Assembly (NCBI RefSeq): GCF_964340395.1
Contig: NC_135563.1
Coordinates: forward strand, 13,981,151 to 14,035,650
Direction of reading: 5' to 3'
From: Glandiceps talaboti
Lineage: Eukaryota; Hemichordata; Enteropneusta; Spengelidae
DNA: 54,500 nucleotides
Each line of letters opens with the position of its first letter. Position 1 is the stretch's first letter. Of the stretch, positions 1 to 12,100 are shown piece after piece. Under the pieces are notes generated by a model. That model was not told the origin of the DNA. It ran no database searches and was given only the letters and a program-made list of their open reading frames with translations. A program made the position numbers and the translations under genes.

Positions 1-390
1 CAAAGCCCTAGGTGTGGTATTAAAAACATGTTTATGAACAAGCGAATGAATTCAAATGAAAAGGTCAAGTTGATTTAGGCAAATGTTGATATAAAGAAAA
101 GTAAATCCTGAATTTATAAATAGTCTCCTTCTGAGAACCACAGTGTATACATGTATGTAATATGATCAAATTCTTTTCAAGGCTTGCAGTGAAAAGAGGA
201 TATCACATTACAACTGTGAAGGAAAAGAGGACACATATATGAAGCCTTGCTCTTTGTATAAAATAGACTGCATTGGCTAGAAGGTGTTTTTTTTCTAGAA
301 CCAAAAAGAGCTTACAATTTTATTTCCCCGTTAGTACTATAAACAAAATGAGAATATTTATTGTGTGATATACAGAATGATGACAGTGAG

Positions 391-418
391 AACCAACCAA
401 CCAACCAACCAACCAACC
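391..418. repeat. (AACC)n microsatellite
   Basis: Seven uninterrupted AACC units. Confidence 0.95.
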
Positions 419-3400
419 GAAGTGAAAAAGTTTTACCAGATTTACAATTTGCTGACATGTGATGAATAATGCTATTAAAAAGATATTTTGGTTTGATTAT
501 TTCCCGACCTTCTCCTCCAAGACATTGAAATGAGTGAACCAAACATAATGTACAAATTAAAACTGAGTAACCAATATTGGGGGAAAACCATAATGATATC
601 ATTGCTGTCAGAAAATGACTATTTGTTACTAAATGTTAGCATAGACTTTATCAAAATTTATTTGACACAGCTAAGTACAATGTACTTTCAAGGCTTTCAC
701 AAATATATAACTCATTACTGATTTTACTAAAGCAAAATATTCCTTCGAGAAGTCGCAACAAAATTATTTTCTCAAAACTGTATTACACTTATATAGCAAA
801 CAGATATTGAGGTGATTGTACAGACTTGTGGGGTATAGAGGATCATATTACAACCATGTATATATAGGACATGTACAAGCAGTTGTGATATCACCTTTGA
901 CCTTTGAGCGCTACACAAAGGATGATGGGAGTCATTGAAGATGGCCAGTCAATCAACCATGTTACAACTCTATCATATATTATAGTCGCTAATGTGAATA
1001 TGAATTAAATTCCATACATATACAGTCTAAGGAAGGGAAATTCATTATCTGTGTATATCAAAAATAGATTTATTTGACTGAATATGATGAAATGAGTATT
1101 GTTTTGAACGTTTTATGCAGACGTTGTCCGTTGTAGTATAGGGGCTAGTTACAATAGCTGGATTTAAATCAATACCAGAAATTCATATGTATAACAATAC
1201 GTATTGTATATGTACATAGGGTAAATGTTATCATTGGGAAATCCAGGTTGTGAGACACTGTATCTCATGGGTTTTGTAGGAAGCTTAAAAAAAATGCTTT
1301 GTGCTGTCAGAGACAAGCTGTGTCAGGTGCCAAAGGTATTAAAAACTAAAAATTAAAATTATTTAGAGATTAGCTGCATTATTGCAAATTCATTTTAAAG
1401 CTACATTTATTTGTCTGTGTTTCTATTTTATAAGTTGCTTAATATTAGTATATTCAGAGTTAGTTTCATTTGTCACTGTAATACATGTAGCACATTATGG
1501 CATAAAACCGATTCTTTAGGGCTGCCACTTATTTTCCAAAAAAGATAACTCCCAAATTTTGGTTGTGAACAAAAGAATACCTTCTGTATATATATTTGTA
1601 CATGTACCTGATTGTGTGTATACAGTAATGTAAGCATTGGTTCAGGACAAACTTGTTAAGCATTTTTATTTTTTAAGGATGTGTAAAATTAAACAGTTGC
1701 ATGTTTTGTTTAATGAAAATGAGACATTTTGTGATTTCCGGCGGATAGATATACCAGTTTGTACTTCATGGTTTTATTTTGATGTACATCGTTTATCAAA
1801 AGGTGATCGGGAACATTACAAATATTGCATTATTTAAATGTAATATGATTTTTACAACCAGGAAAGGTGTATGAGACCCCCGAGATTTTGTGCCCTCCCG
1901 TGTCTCTGATTGTGAGCATATTTCAAATTATACGTTATTCAGAAAATTGAATTACTTGTCAAAGCTGTGTAACATGCATATGAAAGTGGCTTTAGTTTGA
2001 TGCTATTAGGATTTAATATGGTATGTAAAGGAACACACAGCTGTAGTGCTTCAAAATTATTATTATTTCATTGTGATATTTTATTAATTTTGAAACAACC
2101 AGTATAATCTAATATTGCTTAATATATATACTATCATAGTAAAGTATTGTCAAATATGCAATTCATAATAAAGTTGATAACCAAACCTCAAGAGTTTTAT
2201 CCTTTTTACAAGTTAGTATAATCATATTCCTGTAATATTAGCAAGCTTGAGTTTATTGTAATTGAGTTGTCATCCAGTCATGCGAAAAAGAAAGAAGATC
2301 AAACAAAATAAATATGAACTTTAATATTTTGAAATTACCTAACACAGTACATATACTATTTAGGGTATTCTCCAAGGTTTACTTTTATGTATTTAGAGCA
2401 AATATTGTGACAACTTCCACTGCTACATGTATGTTTGAGAACACATGTTCTTTTCAGGCGTTGTTAATTTCATACTGTGAGATTTTGAATACCATCTGGC
2501 CTTGTTGAATTTATGACAGACAGAATATGCTAATTAGTTTGGATCACTATCTGATCACAGAAATAATACAAAGACTGGTAGAAAAAAAACGACTGGTAGA
2601 AAAAAAAAACGGCACAAGGAAATCTGTTAATTTCAATCGGATGAGTGAAGAAAAAAAATCCAATATTTTTACGATGGTTGTCATATATCCCATAATATTG
2701 AAAATTATAATAGAATACACATGGGACAATATGTATTAGGCGGGAATTCATTGTCAGACTTTGTGAAATTAGCATATGTATTTTCACTTGATGAATATTT
2801 TGAGATATGATATAACATTCCAAAAACAGCTCGCTGTGGAAGTTGATATATATCAACCAATTTTGTTGGAAATTTGTTGATGTCATGATGTACTCTTTTT
2901 TGTAGTGATCATTATGAATTCTGTTGGGAGATGAACATTGAGTGATTTATTACTCAGATACATGTTGATATTACTCTCTAGTCTTTCCTGATTTCCTGTG
3001 TATATTCAGTATACCATTCCTCACAGATTGATAGTTGTCATGAAATAATTTGAGATTATGTACATTGTAAATTGTTTTGGTGAATTTATAAAGCTGCATT
3101 ATATACGAAGTACGAAAATACATCCAACATGTGCGAAAGAAGCAATATTCACGCTTAAATTGATAAAATTTGAAATGTTTAAAACTGAAATCATAAAAGC
3201 AAAAAAAAAATTCTTGGTGAAATCGTAGACTTTGAAATGATGTTATGAATGTAGTATGATATGATTATTAAAAGCTCATTGGCTAATTGTATAGAAAGAT
3301 GATGGCTGGCTGTGCAGTTTGCAGGTTTCCTTTTGTCTTTATTCATCTGATTCATCTGCCACATGAGGGCGCCCTTCTCAACATGACCTTGTATGCTCCA

Positions 3401-4163
3401 CTGCACAAAGAAATAAAAGGACAGTACAGCACAGCACTGGTTATGATTGCTTTGCTATTGAGTTTTATCTATTTTCTAGAATTTGCCAATTCCTGAGATA
3501 ATTTCTGTGTTTTTCTTTTTTCTTTCTATTTGTGCTGTTAAAAGTTTAAATAGAACTACTGTCTGCAGGAGATGTTCAGTTACAAAAATTATATATGCAT
3601 AATAAATGATCTCAAAAACTTTTTCTGAGCAGACCATATTACCTGTGAGACATTTTTTCTGCACTTATTCTCAGAATGAAAGTGACAACACTGGTATAGT
3701 GAATGTTCTGATGTATGTCAACTCCCTTGTTTTCGCTTTTCCAACACACTCAATGACACAGATTTAATTTTTTCACCTGTTGATGAAAAAATTGCTTTAA
3801 ACAAGCAAAGTTAAAGAAAGACTTTTTATTTTATTAATTATTAAAGCAGTGATGTCTATAGATATAATAAGTATTGAATGAATGTGATGTCATAAAAATA
3901 TTATTTTATATTATCCTGAAGCTCAAGTAAGAACGGGGAAGTTTTTATCTTGAACAATATTGTACATTAAGGCATTTAAAAAAAAACCCCGAAAAACGAA
4001 AACTTATTAAAATAGAGCTTGCTTGTGAAAGATTTTATTTGAGAAACTATTTTTTTCATTGATATTATAGCAGATTCTTGTTAACACTTTAGAAATTAGT
4101 GTACAGTGTACTGCACATTGCATATTGTAATGTCACCCATTGTTACTGTTATTCTTTGCAAAA

Positions 4164-4386
4164 CTAGCACCAGTCTGTCCACAGCGCTAACGAGATACAT
4201 CGTTAGCTGGTTGTACCTTCTAGCCCTTGTATTCTCAAAATATGAGGAGAATACGAGGGCTTGTATTCTCAAAATACGAGGAGAATACGAGGGCTTGTAT
4301 TCTCAAAATACGAGGAGAATACGAGGGCTAGACTAGGAGGTACGACCAGCTAATGATGTATCTCAACAGTACAGTGGACAGGCTAG
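4164..4386. mobile_element. Fold-back (snap-back) element with inner 34-nt tandem repeats
   Basis: The two halves are inverted copies. The left arm has GAGATACATC, TTAGCTGGT and GTACCT, and the same words return in reverse complement on the right; the outer TGTCCAC and CTAG are also mirrored. In the middle a 34-nt unit containing GTATTCTC..GAGAATAC occurs three times (4226-4328). Long inverted arms with no ORF are typical of non-autonomous DNA elements. No target duplication is evident. Confidence 0.65.
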
Positions 4387-5094
4387 TATGTGTGGATGAA
4401 TTAACGAAAATAATTTGGAGAAGAAAAAAATAGATGAGAAAAAAGACAGTTGGTGGTGATGGGGTCATGGCTAGTCTTGTCTGACTCACCAAAATGACAC
4501 TATATCGATTACATCTGTGTGACTCATCCCTATCAGACAGTCTGAAAAGAAACAAAAACAAATTAAACTCAAATGTCTGCCAGAACTAGTGAATATTTGC
4601 ATATTACTTTCATGGTATTGTCATTCGTGGAAATGATAATATACAGCAGTTTAACTATATGAAAGTCACTTGTAAAAATGAACAGAAATATGAAATTGAT
4701 AAATAAAAAAAAGGATAAACATAAAACTAAATGGTAGCACTTTGTGTTTTATTATTATTATTAACATTTTATTGTAGGATACAATTCCAATAGTACAGTG
4801 ATTTAAAAGTATGTAGAAAAGATAGAAATTGATAACACTTCAAAAATACATTTTTAATTTTTATACAAATCTTTGAGCAAAAAAAAAATGTAGGAGAATA
4901 CTGCATAAATTGTTAGTGCTTCACTTTTCGTATTAGTCTTTTAGTTTTACATGTACATGTGGTTGCTCTTTATGTATGAAATGTCAAGGACATGAAGTTG
5001 GAAAAATCATCCTGAGATGGAGATCCCAATGCATCTTGTATATTTAGATGAAGTCAAGTGAACTTTTTCAACTGTTTTCTATTTGATTTCCATT

Positions 5095-5857
5095 GGTCTA
5101 ACAGACTATCAACTCGTAAGTCTGGTAGTCTAGATATACAACATCATGTAATGTTTAGTAGTCTATGTGTCCTGGACTACTGCTGATTTTGTAGTGTAGA
5201 TACAATGTTTAACAGTTTGTGTCCTGGACTTCTGCTACCGGTAATTTTGTAGTGTTGATATGATAATAGTATGTGTCCTGGACTACTGCTAATTTGATTG
5301 TCTAGATTATACAATGTTCAGTAGTCTATGATGAGTATGTGTCCTCGACTACTGCTAATTTGGTAGTGTCGATACAATGTTTAGTAATTTATGTGTCCTG
5401 GACTACTGCTAATTTGATTGTTTACATTGGAGATACAATGTTTAGTAGTGTGTACATCCTGGACTACTGCTAATTCAATTGTCTAGATACAAGGTTCAGT
5501 AGTCTATGATGAGTACAGGTATGTGTTCTGGACTACTGCTAATTTGATTGTCTAGATACAATGTTTAGTAGTACATGTATGTGCATCCTGGACTACTGCT
5601 AATTTGATTGTCTAGATACAATGTTTAGTAGTACATGTATGTACATCCTGGACTACTGCTAATTTGATTGTCTAGATACAATGTTCAGTAGTACATGTAT
5701 GTACATCCTGGACTACTGCTAATTTGATTGTCTAGATACAATGTTCAGTAGTCTATGATGAGTACATGTACATGTATGTGTTCTGGACTACTGCTAATTT
5801 TGTACATGTAGTGTCTAGATACAATGTGTCCTGGACTGGTGCTAATTTTGAGCCCTG
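5095..5857 (+). repeat. About 60-nt tandem array derived from a MITE end
   Basis: About 12 copies of a unit containing GGACTACTGCTAATTT, CTAGATACAATGTT and TAGTAGT. Spacing is 46-75 nt, and exactly 60 nt in the most regular part (5530-5710). The array ends in GCTAATTTTGAGCCCTG, which matches the right terminus of the element at 20727-20906. It stops 11 bases before the branch-point sequence of LDB exon 1. Confidence 0.85.
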
Positions 5858-5903
5858 ATATTAACCATACTAACATGGTACCATTCTCTCTTTTACTTTG
5901 TAG

Positions 5904-6155
5904 GGTGTGCTGGTCCCCAAGAGAAGAACAAAGAATCATTATAAACCTAGTTTGAAATACTTTGTCGTAAATATAACTTTGATTGATGAAGAAAGAATCG
6001 CCAGAACATAATTCCTTCCAGTGGAGTGTACAGAGGCAATTTGGCGAGCTGGACACGCCTGGGGAAAGGATACGGTTCCCATTTAACAACATGCCTGTAC
6101 ACCCCATGCCCAGCCCTGTGGGTATGGACCCCAGGGATCCAGGGGGGCCTGGAGG
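5904..6155 (+). CDS. LDB: LDB exon 1: 5' UTR plus distal N-terminus (LDB1-like isoform)
   Basis: A strong acceptor (pyrimidine tract, AG at 5902-5903, TACTAAC branch-point sequence at 5868-5874) opens this exon, so a further non-coding exon must lie upstream. The reading frame has stops upstream of the ATG (TGA at 5953), so I place the start at 5986. The exon ends at 6155 before GTAAGT, in phase 2. It encodes 56 residues and two bases of the next codon. The tail is rich in Pro, Met and Gly ([11 protein letters not shown], then [10 protein letters not shown]). This low-complexity end is typical of LDB1/Chip N-termini ahead of the RHTP motif, but I recognise no domain. The start is supported by frame and splice phase only, so it is less certain than the core exons. 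Confidence 0.75.
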
Positions 6156-9100
6156 GTAAGTGATATTTTTTGGTAAACTAAATAGGGGTTATTCTTGCCA
6201 ACATTAGATCAGCTTATTTTTAATTCTAATGAAATGGTTAAATATGGTGAATACATTGAATCATTGTGCATCCCTGTGTTTAGTATACAGCAGTTAGCAT
6301 GATCCTTTGATCTTACTGACATTTGTTGTAGATAGCGCCATCTCTGTGTTGTATGACCCATTCACTTCAGTTTCATTCCTTGTAAATAGAATATATTTCT
6401 GACAATGTGTGGAACAGGTCTCATACCAAAATACCAAAATACATTATAACTATAACAATGTGTGGAATACATACTATATATAATATTTGGGTTCATGCAC
6501 ACGATATGGTTCACTTCAGTATCTGCATTATGGGATGTAGTATTAAATTATATGTGTGTTTCTGAAATACTGTTTGTAAGACACATATCTACAATGTAGA
6601 TTCAACACTATCATTAAAAAGAATGCATTATTAGCCCCTATATATCCCAGTTTGCTGAGGATATAATAGAACCATGTGGATAGCCGTAGGGAAATTGGTA
6701 TAAGTAATGTGTATATAGTTTCATGTACGTTTGGAGTCTATTTTTGGAATTAAAATCTTATGAAATCAAGAGTTTTACCTCATTATGGAAAACACCAATG
6801 ATCCAAGAATGCCTCATGTACAGTGACTCTGTAGAATGTGATTGAGATAAATATAGAAGTGTTTGATAGAAAGATGTGTACAATTTTGTATATATTGTGT
6901 TCAACATTTCAGATCAATTTATACAATGTATCTACATCTATAGGTGCACACTGGCACATCATACGATTTTACAATGTCCTAACATCTCACAAGCCACTGT
7001 TAATGTTATACTGTGGTGTGTAATATGAATGTGTGTACAATCATGTACATGGATGAGAGAATATACACATTTGTGTATGTGTGACTGTTTGATCTTTATC
7101 TGTACCATGGCAAAGTGTACATGCATCTAGTGTGAATGTAGTTTTCAATGTAACATGTACATGTAGGCACAGATCACTTGCTTCAGTGCTTTGCTTTATA
7201 TTACATATGTGCAAAATATTTTATTCATAGTTTATATCATGCTTTCTGATGCATACTTTGTGCAATGTGTGGGTGTTTACTTCTGTATGTATGGGTAATA
7301 CTATACTGCAAGTGGTGTACATAATGTGGATGTGTTCATGTATTGTAATGTGGTGCACACACATGTTAATGTGTATATGTATTAATTTGCTAAAGTAGAT
7401 GCACAGTTGCTGGCTATTGCACTCACGTATTCTTATGTTTATGTGCACATATATCTTATGTGGACATACATGTAGATACAGGCTGTTGTGTATGCACATA
7501 GATGTACTGGCATGTTTATGTGTATTATGTAGTCTGATGTGTATTTACACAATGTGCACATAGATTTAGCCTTCGTGTTTATGTGTACATATACATGTGT
7601 TTATGTGCACATAAGGATGTAGCCTTCATGTTTGTGTAGTCTGTTGTGTACGTACATGTACACTGCATTCATATCCATAATATAATGTACATTATGTTAT
7701 ATATGATGCAGTGTTTACATGTACACACTAATTCTAACACCTGCAAACTTTGTACATGTTGGTATAATATATGAATTAAAGTGTACACAGTTTGTATGTA
7801 TAATGTACATATATATTTGATAGATGTAATATGTGTGTGTACATGCAGTATGTGATAATGTGGACATACTTAAATAGTATGTTGATGTGAACTTGTAGGA
7901 ACAGTTCAAGAATTCCTTTCTGATTTGCTAGCATGATGTCAACCTGGTGTTAACGCTGGGTTATCATGAAATTAATATCAAGCTGATACAGGCATTAACC
8001 TCTCCATTAACTAACACATGCTGCTGAGATGTAATATAGCGCCAGTCAGACTTAGCTCTGAGCTAGCCCAGTCAGGAAAGGATTCTTTAACTGTTTTGTA
8101 GTGTGGACACAGGTGCAGTCAGTTTATGTTTTGTTTTGTTTTGCTTGCATTTTATGTAATTGAAAGCTTCTTCTCCCCCCCCCCCTCCATTTGTTGTAAT
8201 CCGTACAGTATGCTCCAATTTCCGCTTGCAGCATTTTATTTGCATTTTTGGTTCATTTTATTTTTTGCCATGTTGCTATTGTGCAAATGCATGAAAAATA
8301 AGGCAAACCTTGCTTCAGTAAATAGCAGCTTTTGTGTTCATTTGAGAGAAAACCTACTTGGTGTCTTAGTCCTTGTTTTTCATGCTTTTCACTCTTGCAG
8401 CCCCATGTATAATCATGACCATCTGAAGAATTATGAACCCAAAATGTAAGTAAATTGCTGACATTCATTCTTTCCCTTTCTGTCCACTTGTCAGATTCAG
8501 TTTGTGATGGAAAAGTTCTACCATAAGAATGCCCAGTTGTCAGTTCATCATTTACAACCCAAAATCAGAGTATCCATAATATTTGCTTTCAAATTTTAAT
8601 GTTACTCCTACTTTCTCATGAAACATGCAAGATGACATATTTTCATCAGTGATGCATTGATTTACAGCGAATGCCACTCCAGGAAATAAAGACAATTTCA
8701 TGAATTTTTGGTTCCGGAGAATCATTTCGTGATTCACATCACATAAACACTTGTGTGCAATTTCAGAGAAATGATCAAGTTGAAGTTTTGCCTCATTTGC
8801 AGATCTTTGCTGTGGACCACATTGCCTCTTGGCATCATCAGAAATACATATGCAATAGATGAACAATGAATATTCATGACATGCTTACTATTTTCTGTGA
8901 AAACATCATTACTGTTTCTCTGAAATCATTTGTTATATATGTGATGTAAAATCCTGAAATAACGTTCAAGAACTGAGTTTACAAAAATGCCATTATTTCC
9001 TGGAGTGGTGTTTCCACTTAACTGTTACATTTTGTGTAGTCAGAGCCTGGCTGTTCTGCTAAGATCTGTGATGAGCACAGATCCAGTAACATAGCGAGAA

Positions 9101-12100
9101 CTCTTATAGCCACTGAGTATAATTACGATGTAGGACCCATTTTGTGCTACTAACACACTGTGAATATATCAAGACTAACTGCAATGCCATTGGACCATTT
9201 TCAACATGTACGCTTAAACATGAATACCTTGATCATGACCTATTTTTCCAGCAAAGGTGTTCGCTTGTCTTAGGCCACTGACAAATTACTGAAAATAAAA
9301 TGTATGTGCATACATTACTGAATACAGTTACACTTGTAGTATTTTAAAAATGATATCAATGACACCCACAGTGCTTTTATCTATCGTGTAGATAGGTGGT
9401 TTATTGTAGTATAATATATATAATCATGAAAGCTATGAGAGATGCTGAGTTCAAATGAATATGGCTTTGAAAATCAACCTATTCCTTGAGAACTGTTTAG
9501 TGCTCTTTTAGTTGTCAGAGTCATCAGCAGTGTAAGCCAATTTGACGTGCCACTGATACACACAATTTCCAAAATTTGGTGTTCCCTATCTCTTACTATG
9601 TGGTGACTCGACACAATGAATGCCAGTTTTTATCATTTTGACTGACAACAAAATTTGGCTATCAAAATTTGTATGGGGGCACACTGGTTATCATCCTTTT
9701 GGTGACAAGTTAACACTTACAGAAAGTGTTAATATACAGTATTTAGTGATGTTTTCACAAATCATAATGTTGAATCCACAACCAACATATTTTAGTACAT
9801 AATATAAGTACCATGTAAGTGTATGCAAAATATGAACTACTTGCAGTTATAAATGATTAAGTAAATACAAGATATAACATGCATGTGTGATACACTGATC
9901 AATGCAGTATAGAAGTAGCAGTGTTTTTTCACTAAGGGCGAGTAGGTAAAATCTACCAGGGTTCCCACGCCATTTTACTTGGGTTCCCAAACAAAATTAC
10001 GATAGACTCTATGGGGAAACACTGCCATTTTACCCCCTTCTCCCATTCTGTAACCTAAGCAAAAACACTTGAGTAGTCAAGAAAATGCTGAAAGTCATTA
10101 TATTAGTGAGAAAGTGTTGACAGATAAAATGTTCACTCTTTCACATCATTTACTTCATCATAACCAACCCATTTATGAATTTTGTGGTAGTGAATTTCAT
10201 ATCTAATCGTTAGTGTGTAATATAGATATGGTTTTTTTAAAAGAACAACCCTTTATGAATTTTATGGTAGTGAATTTCATATCTGTCGTCACTGAATGTA
10301 CATTCGTAATATATATATATTTTTAAAGGAACATGTTTATCTGTTTTGCAGCCCTCTTATATAAATACTTGGTAAATAAAAAAACTCCTGAACCAACAAC
10401 TGTGGTTGTGTCACATTATCAGTTACTTTTGTTTAGATGTCATGTAATTTACTAATAGTTGAAGGGTTAATTGTCTGATGTACAGTATCAGAGTAAATGT
10501 GGCTTTTTCCAATTCTAGTTTTTAAAGAAACAATCAAGCAAAGTATCAATTACATGAAATGTTTGTTGAAATATTAATAGTGAAATAGTGTGTTACCTAT
10601 TATGTCGCAAATCTACAAGGATTGCTTTATCAGAGTTCACCCGCAGATTTGTCATGGTAGGTTAGAAAGGTCAGTCTAATGGAGGGCTGTGGGAATTGAA
10701 TTAATTACTGAATGTAATGGAAATAGTCATACAACAACTCCTGTGTTCTACCGGAATACGCTTGCAAAATGTCACCTTTTAGTGTCACATCCATGAGAAA
10801 TAATTATATGTGGGTGGCTCCCTGGTTACTTCACTGTGACATCGGCATCAGATTCACGTTGTGTTGTAACCCTGATGATTTTCAAACTGGAACTGTCACA
10901 TTTGGGTAGTGCTGCTAATCAATTAGTTTCACCCACATGATTTACAAGTAAATCTTTTTTGTTTGAAGACACTGTGATGGGATAATTGTGAAGATTTAGG
11001 GCTTGGATAAAAATCTCATGTCAAACATTGAGTTTGTGTGTAGCCAGAGGCACCAAAACATGCATGAAGCAATCATTGTACAGTAAATGATACACTGATA
11101 CAAGCAGACACAATTTATTGGGTGGGATCATCATGCCTACTGTGAAATACTCTGTTTTTCCTTGGAAGTCATTTTTTCCATTTCTTCTAAGACTTGCTCA
11201 GTATATAAATCAGTGTAAAGGATAAAAAATGGAAGTTGTAAGCAGGTGTTTCCTGTGCAAAATGCAGGGTGACTATATTCACACAAAAGGGTCTATGCCA
11301 TATTGGAAAGAAAGTACTTCACATGATTTTATGGAATAGATGGGGTTAGGGAAGGGGAGGGATGGTGGGTTGATAGTGATGCAGAACTTGCAAACCCAAA
11401 CTATAGTGATGTATGGAATGTTGGGAGTAGTTAGAGGGAGGGATGGTGGATTTATAGTGATGCAGAACATGCAAACCAGAACTATAGCTATTTCACAATG
11501 GAATGTTTGAGAGGGGAGGGATAGTGGGTTAATAGTGATGTAGAACTTGCGAACCAAAACTACAGCGATGTATGGAATGTTGGGAAAGGAAGGTGGTGGG
11601 TTGATGTAGAACTTGTGAATCAGTACTATAGATATGTGAGATTAGGATGTCAAATTATCAGAGGATAGAATTGTCAAAGTGGTAATAACATTGTATGTAC
11701 ATGTACATATAATTTATTTGATATGTTTTAGTGAAAGAACATGTCTAGTACACCAAGAATTTATTTTCAGCATCACTAAACTTAGTGGGATTTGTTGTTT
11801 ATAGGTAAAGTAAATATTAAGAGAACTGGTACATATCTGTGATCATAGAGCCTACACAAAACGGTCTTAGTTCAGAGATTTGCAGATCCGGTTTGACATC
11901 CTGGCTTGAGAGAATATTTAGTGATCAATGACATTTTCAAGCCAGGTACATGTAGCTAAGTCTCTGGGCTAAAAGAGTCTGTTGCAATGAATTGTTAGAT
12001 TTACATGAAATCAGTCAGTCAGTGTGAAGGAAAACAAGCTTTGAAGGAAATATTGTAAGTGGATATGAATGAAAACGAGCTAAGTTAGTCAGTCATTTAC

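Larger units (their letters stand above)
1..5903. other. Non-coding region upstream of LDB exon 1
   Basis: AT-rich sequence with no recognisable exon. It holds an (AACC) microsatellite at 391-418, a short direct repeat of an A-rich motif near 2573-2611, the fold-back element at 4164-4386 and the tandem array at 5095-5857. The acceptor at 5902-5903 implies that part of this stretch, or sequence to its left, is LDB intron. Confidence 0.6.

Noticed and set aside
8126-8449. 107-aa ORF ending ..[12 protein letters not shown]
   Set aside because: Only its last 15 codons are real (the optional LDB exon); the rest is intron and pyrimidine tract.
8552-8866. 104-aa reverse-strand ORF
   Set aside because: No recognisable motif, no splice context, lies in an LDB intron; chance ORF is the simpler view.
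11279-11557. 92-aa reverse-strand ORF with repeated [11 protein letters not shown] motifs
   Set aside because: The repeated peptide is simply the translation of the 75-85-nt tandem repeat; no splice sites or homology.
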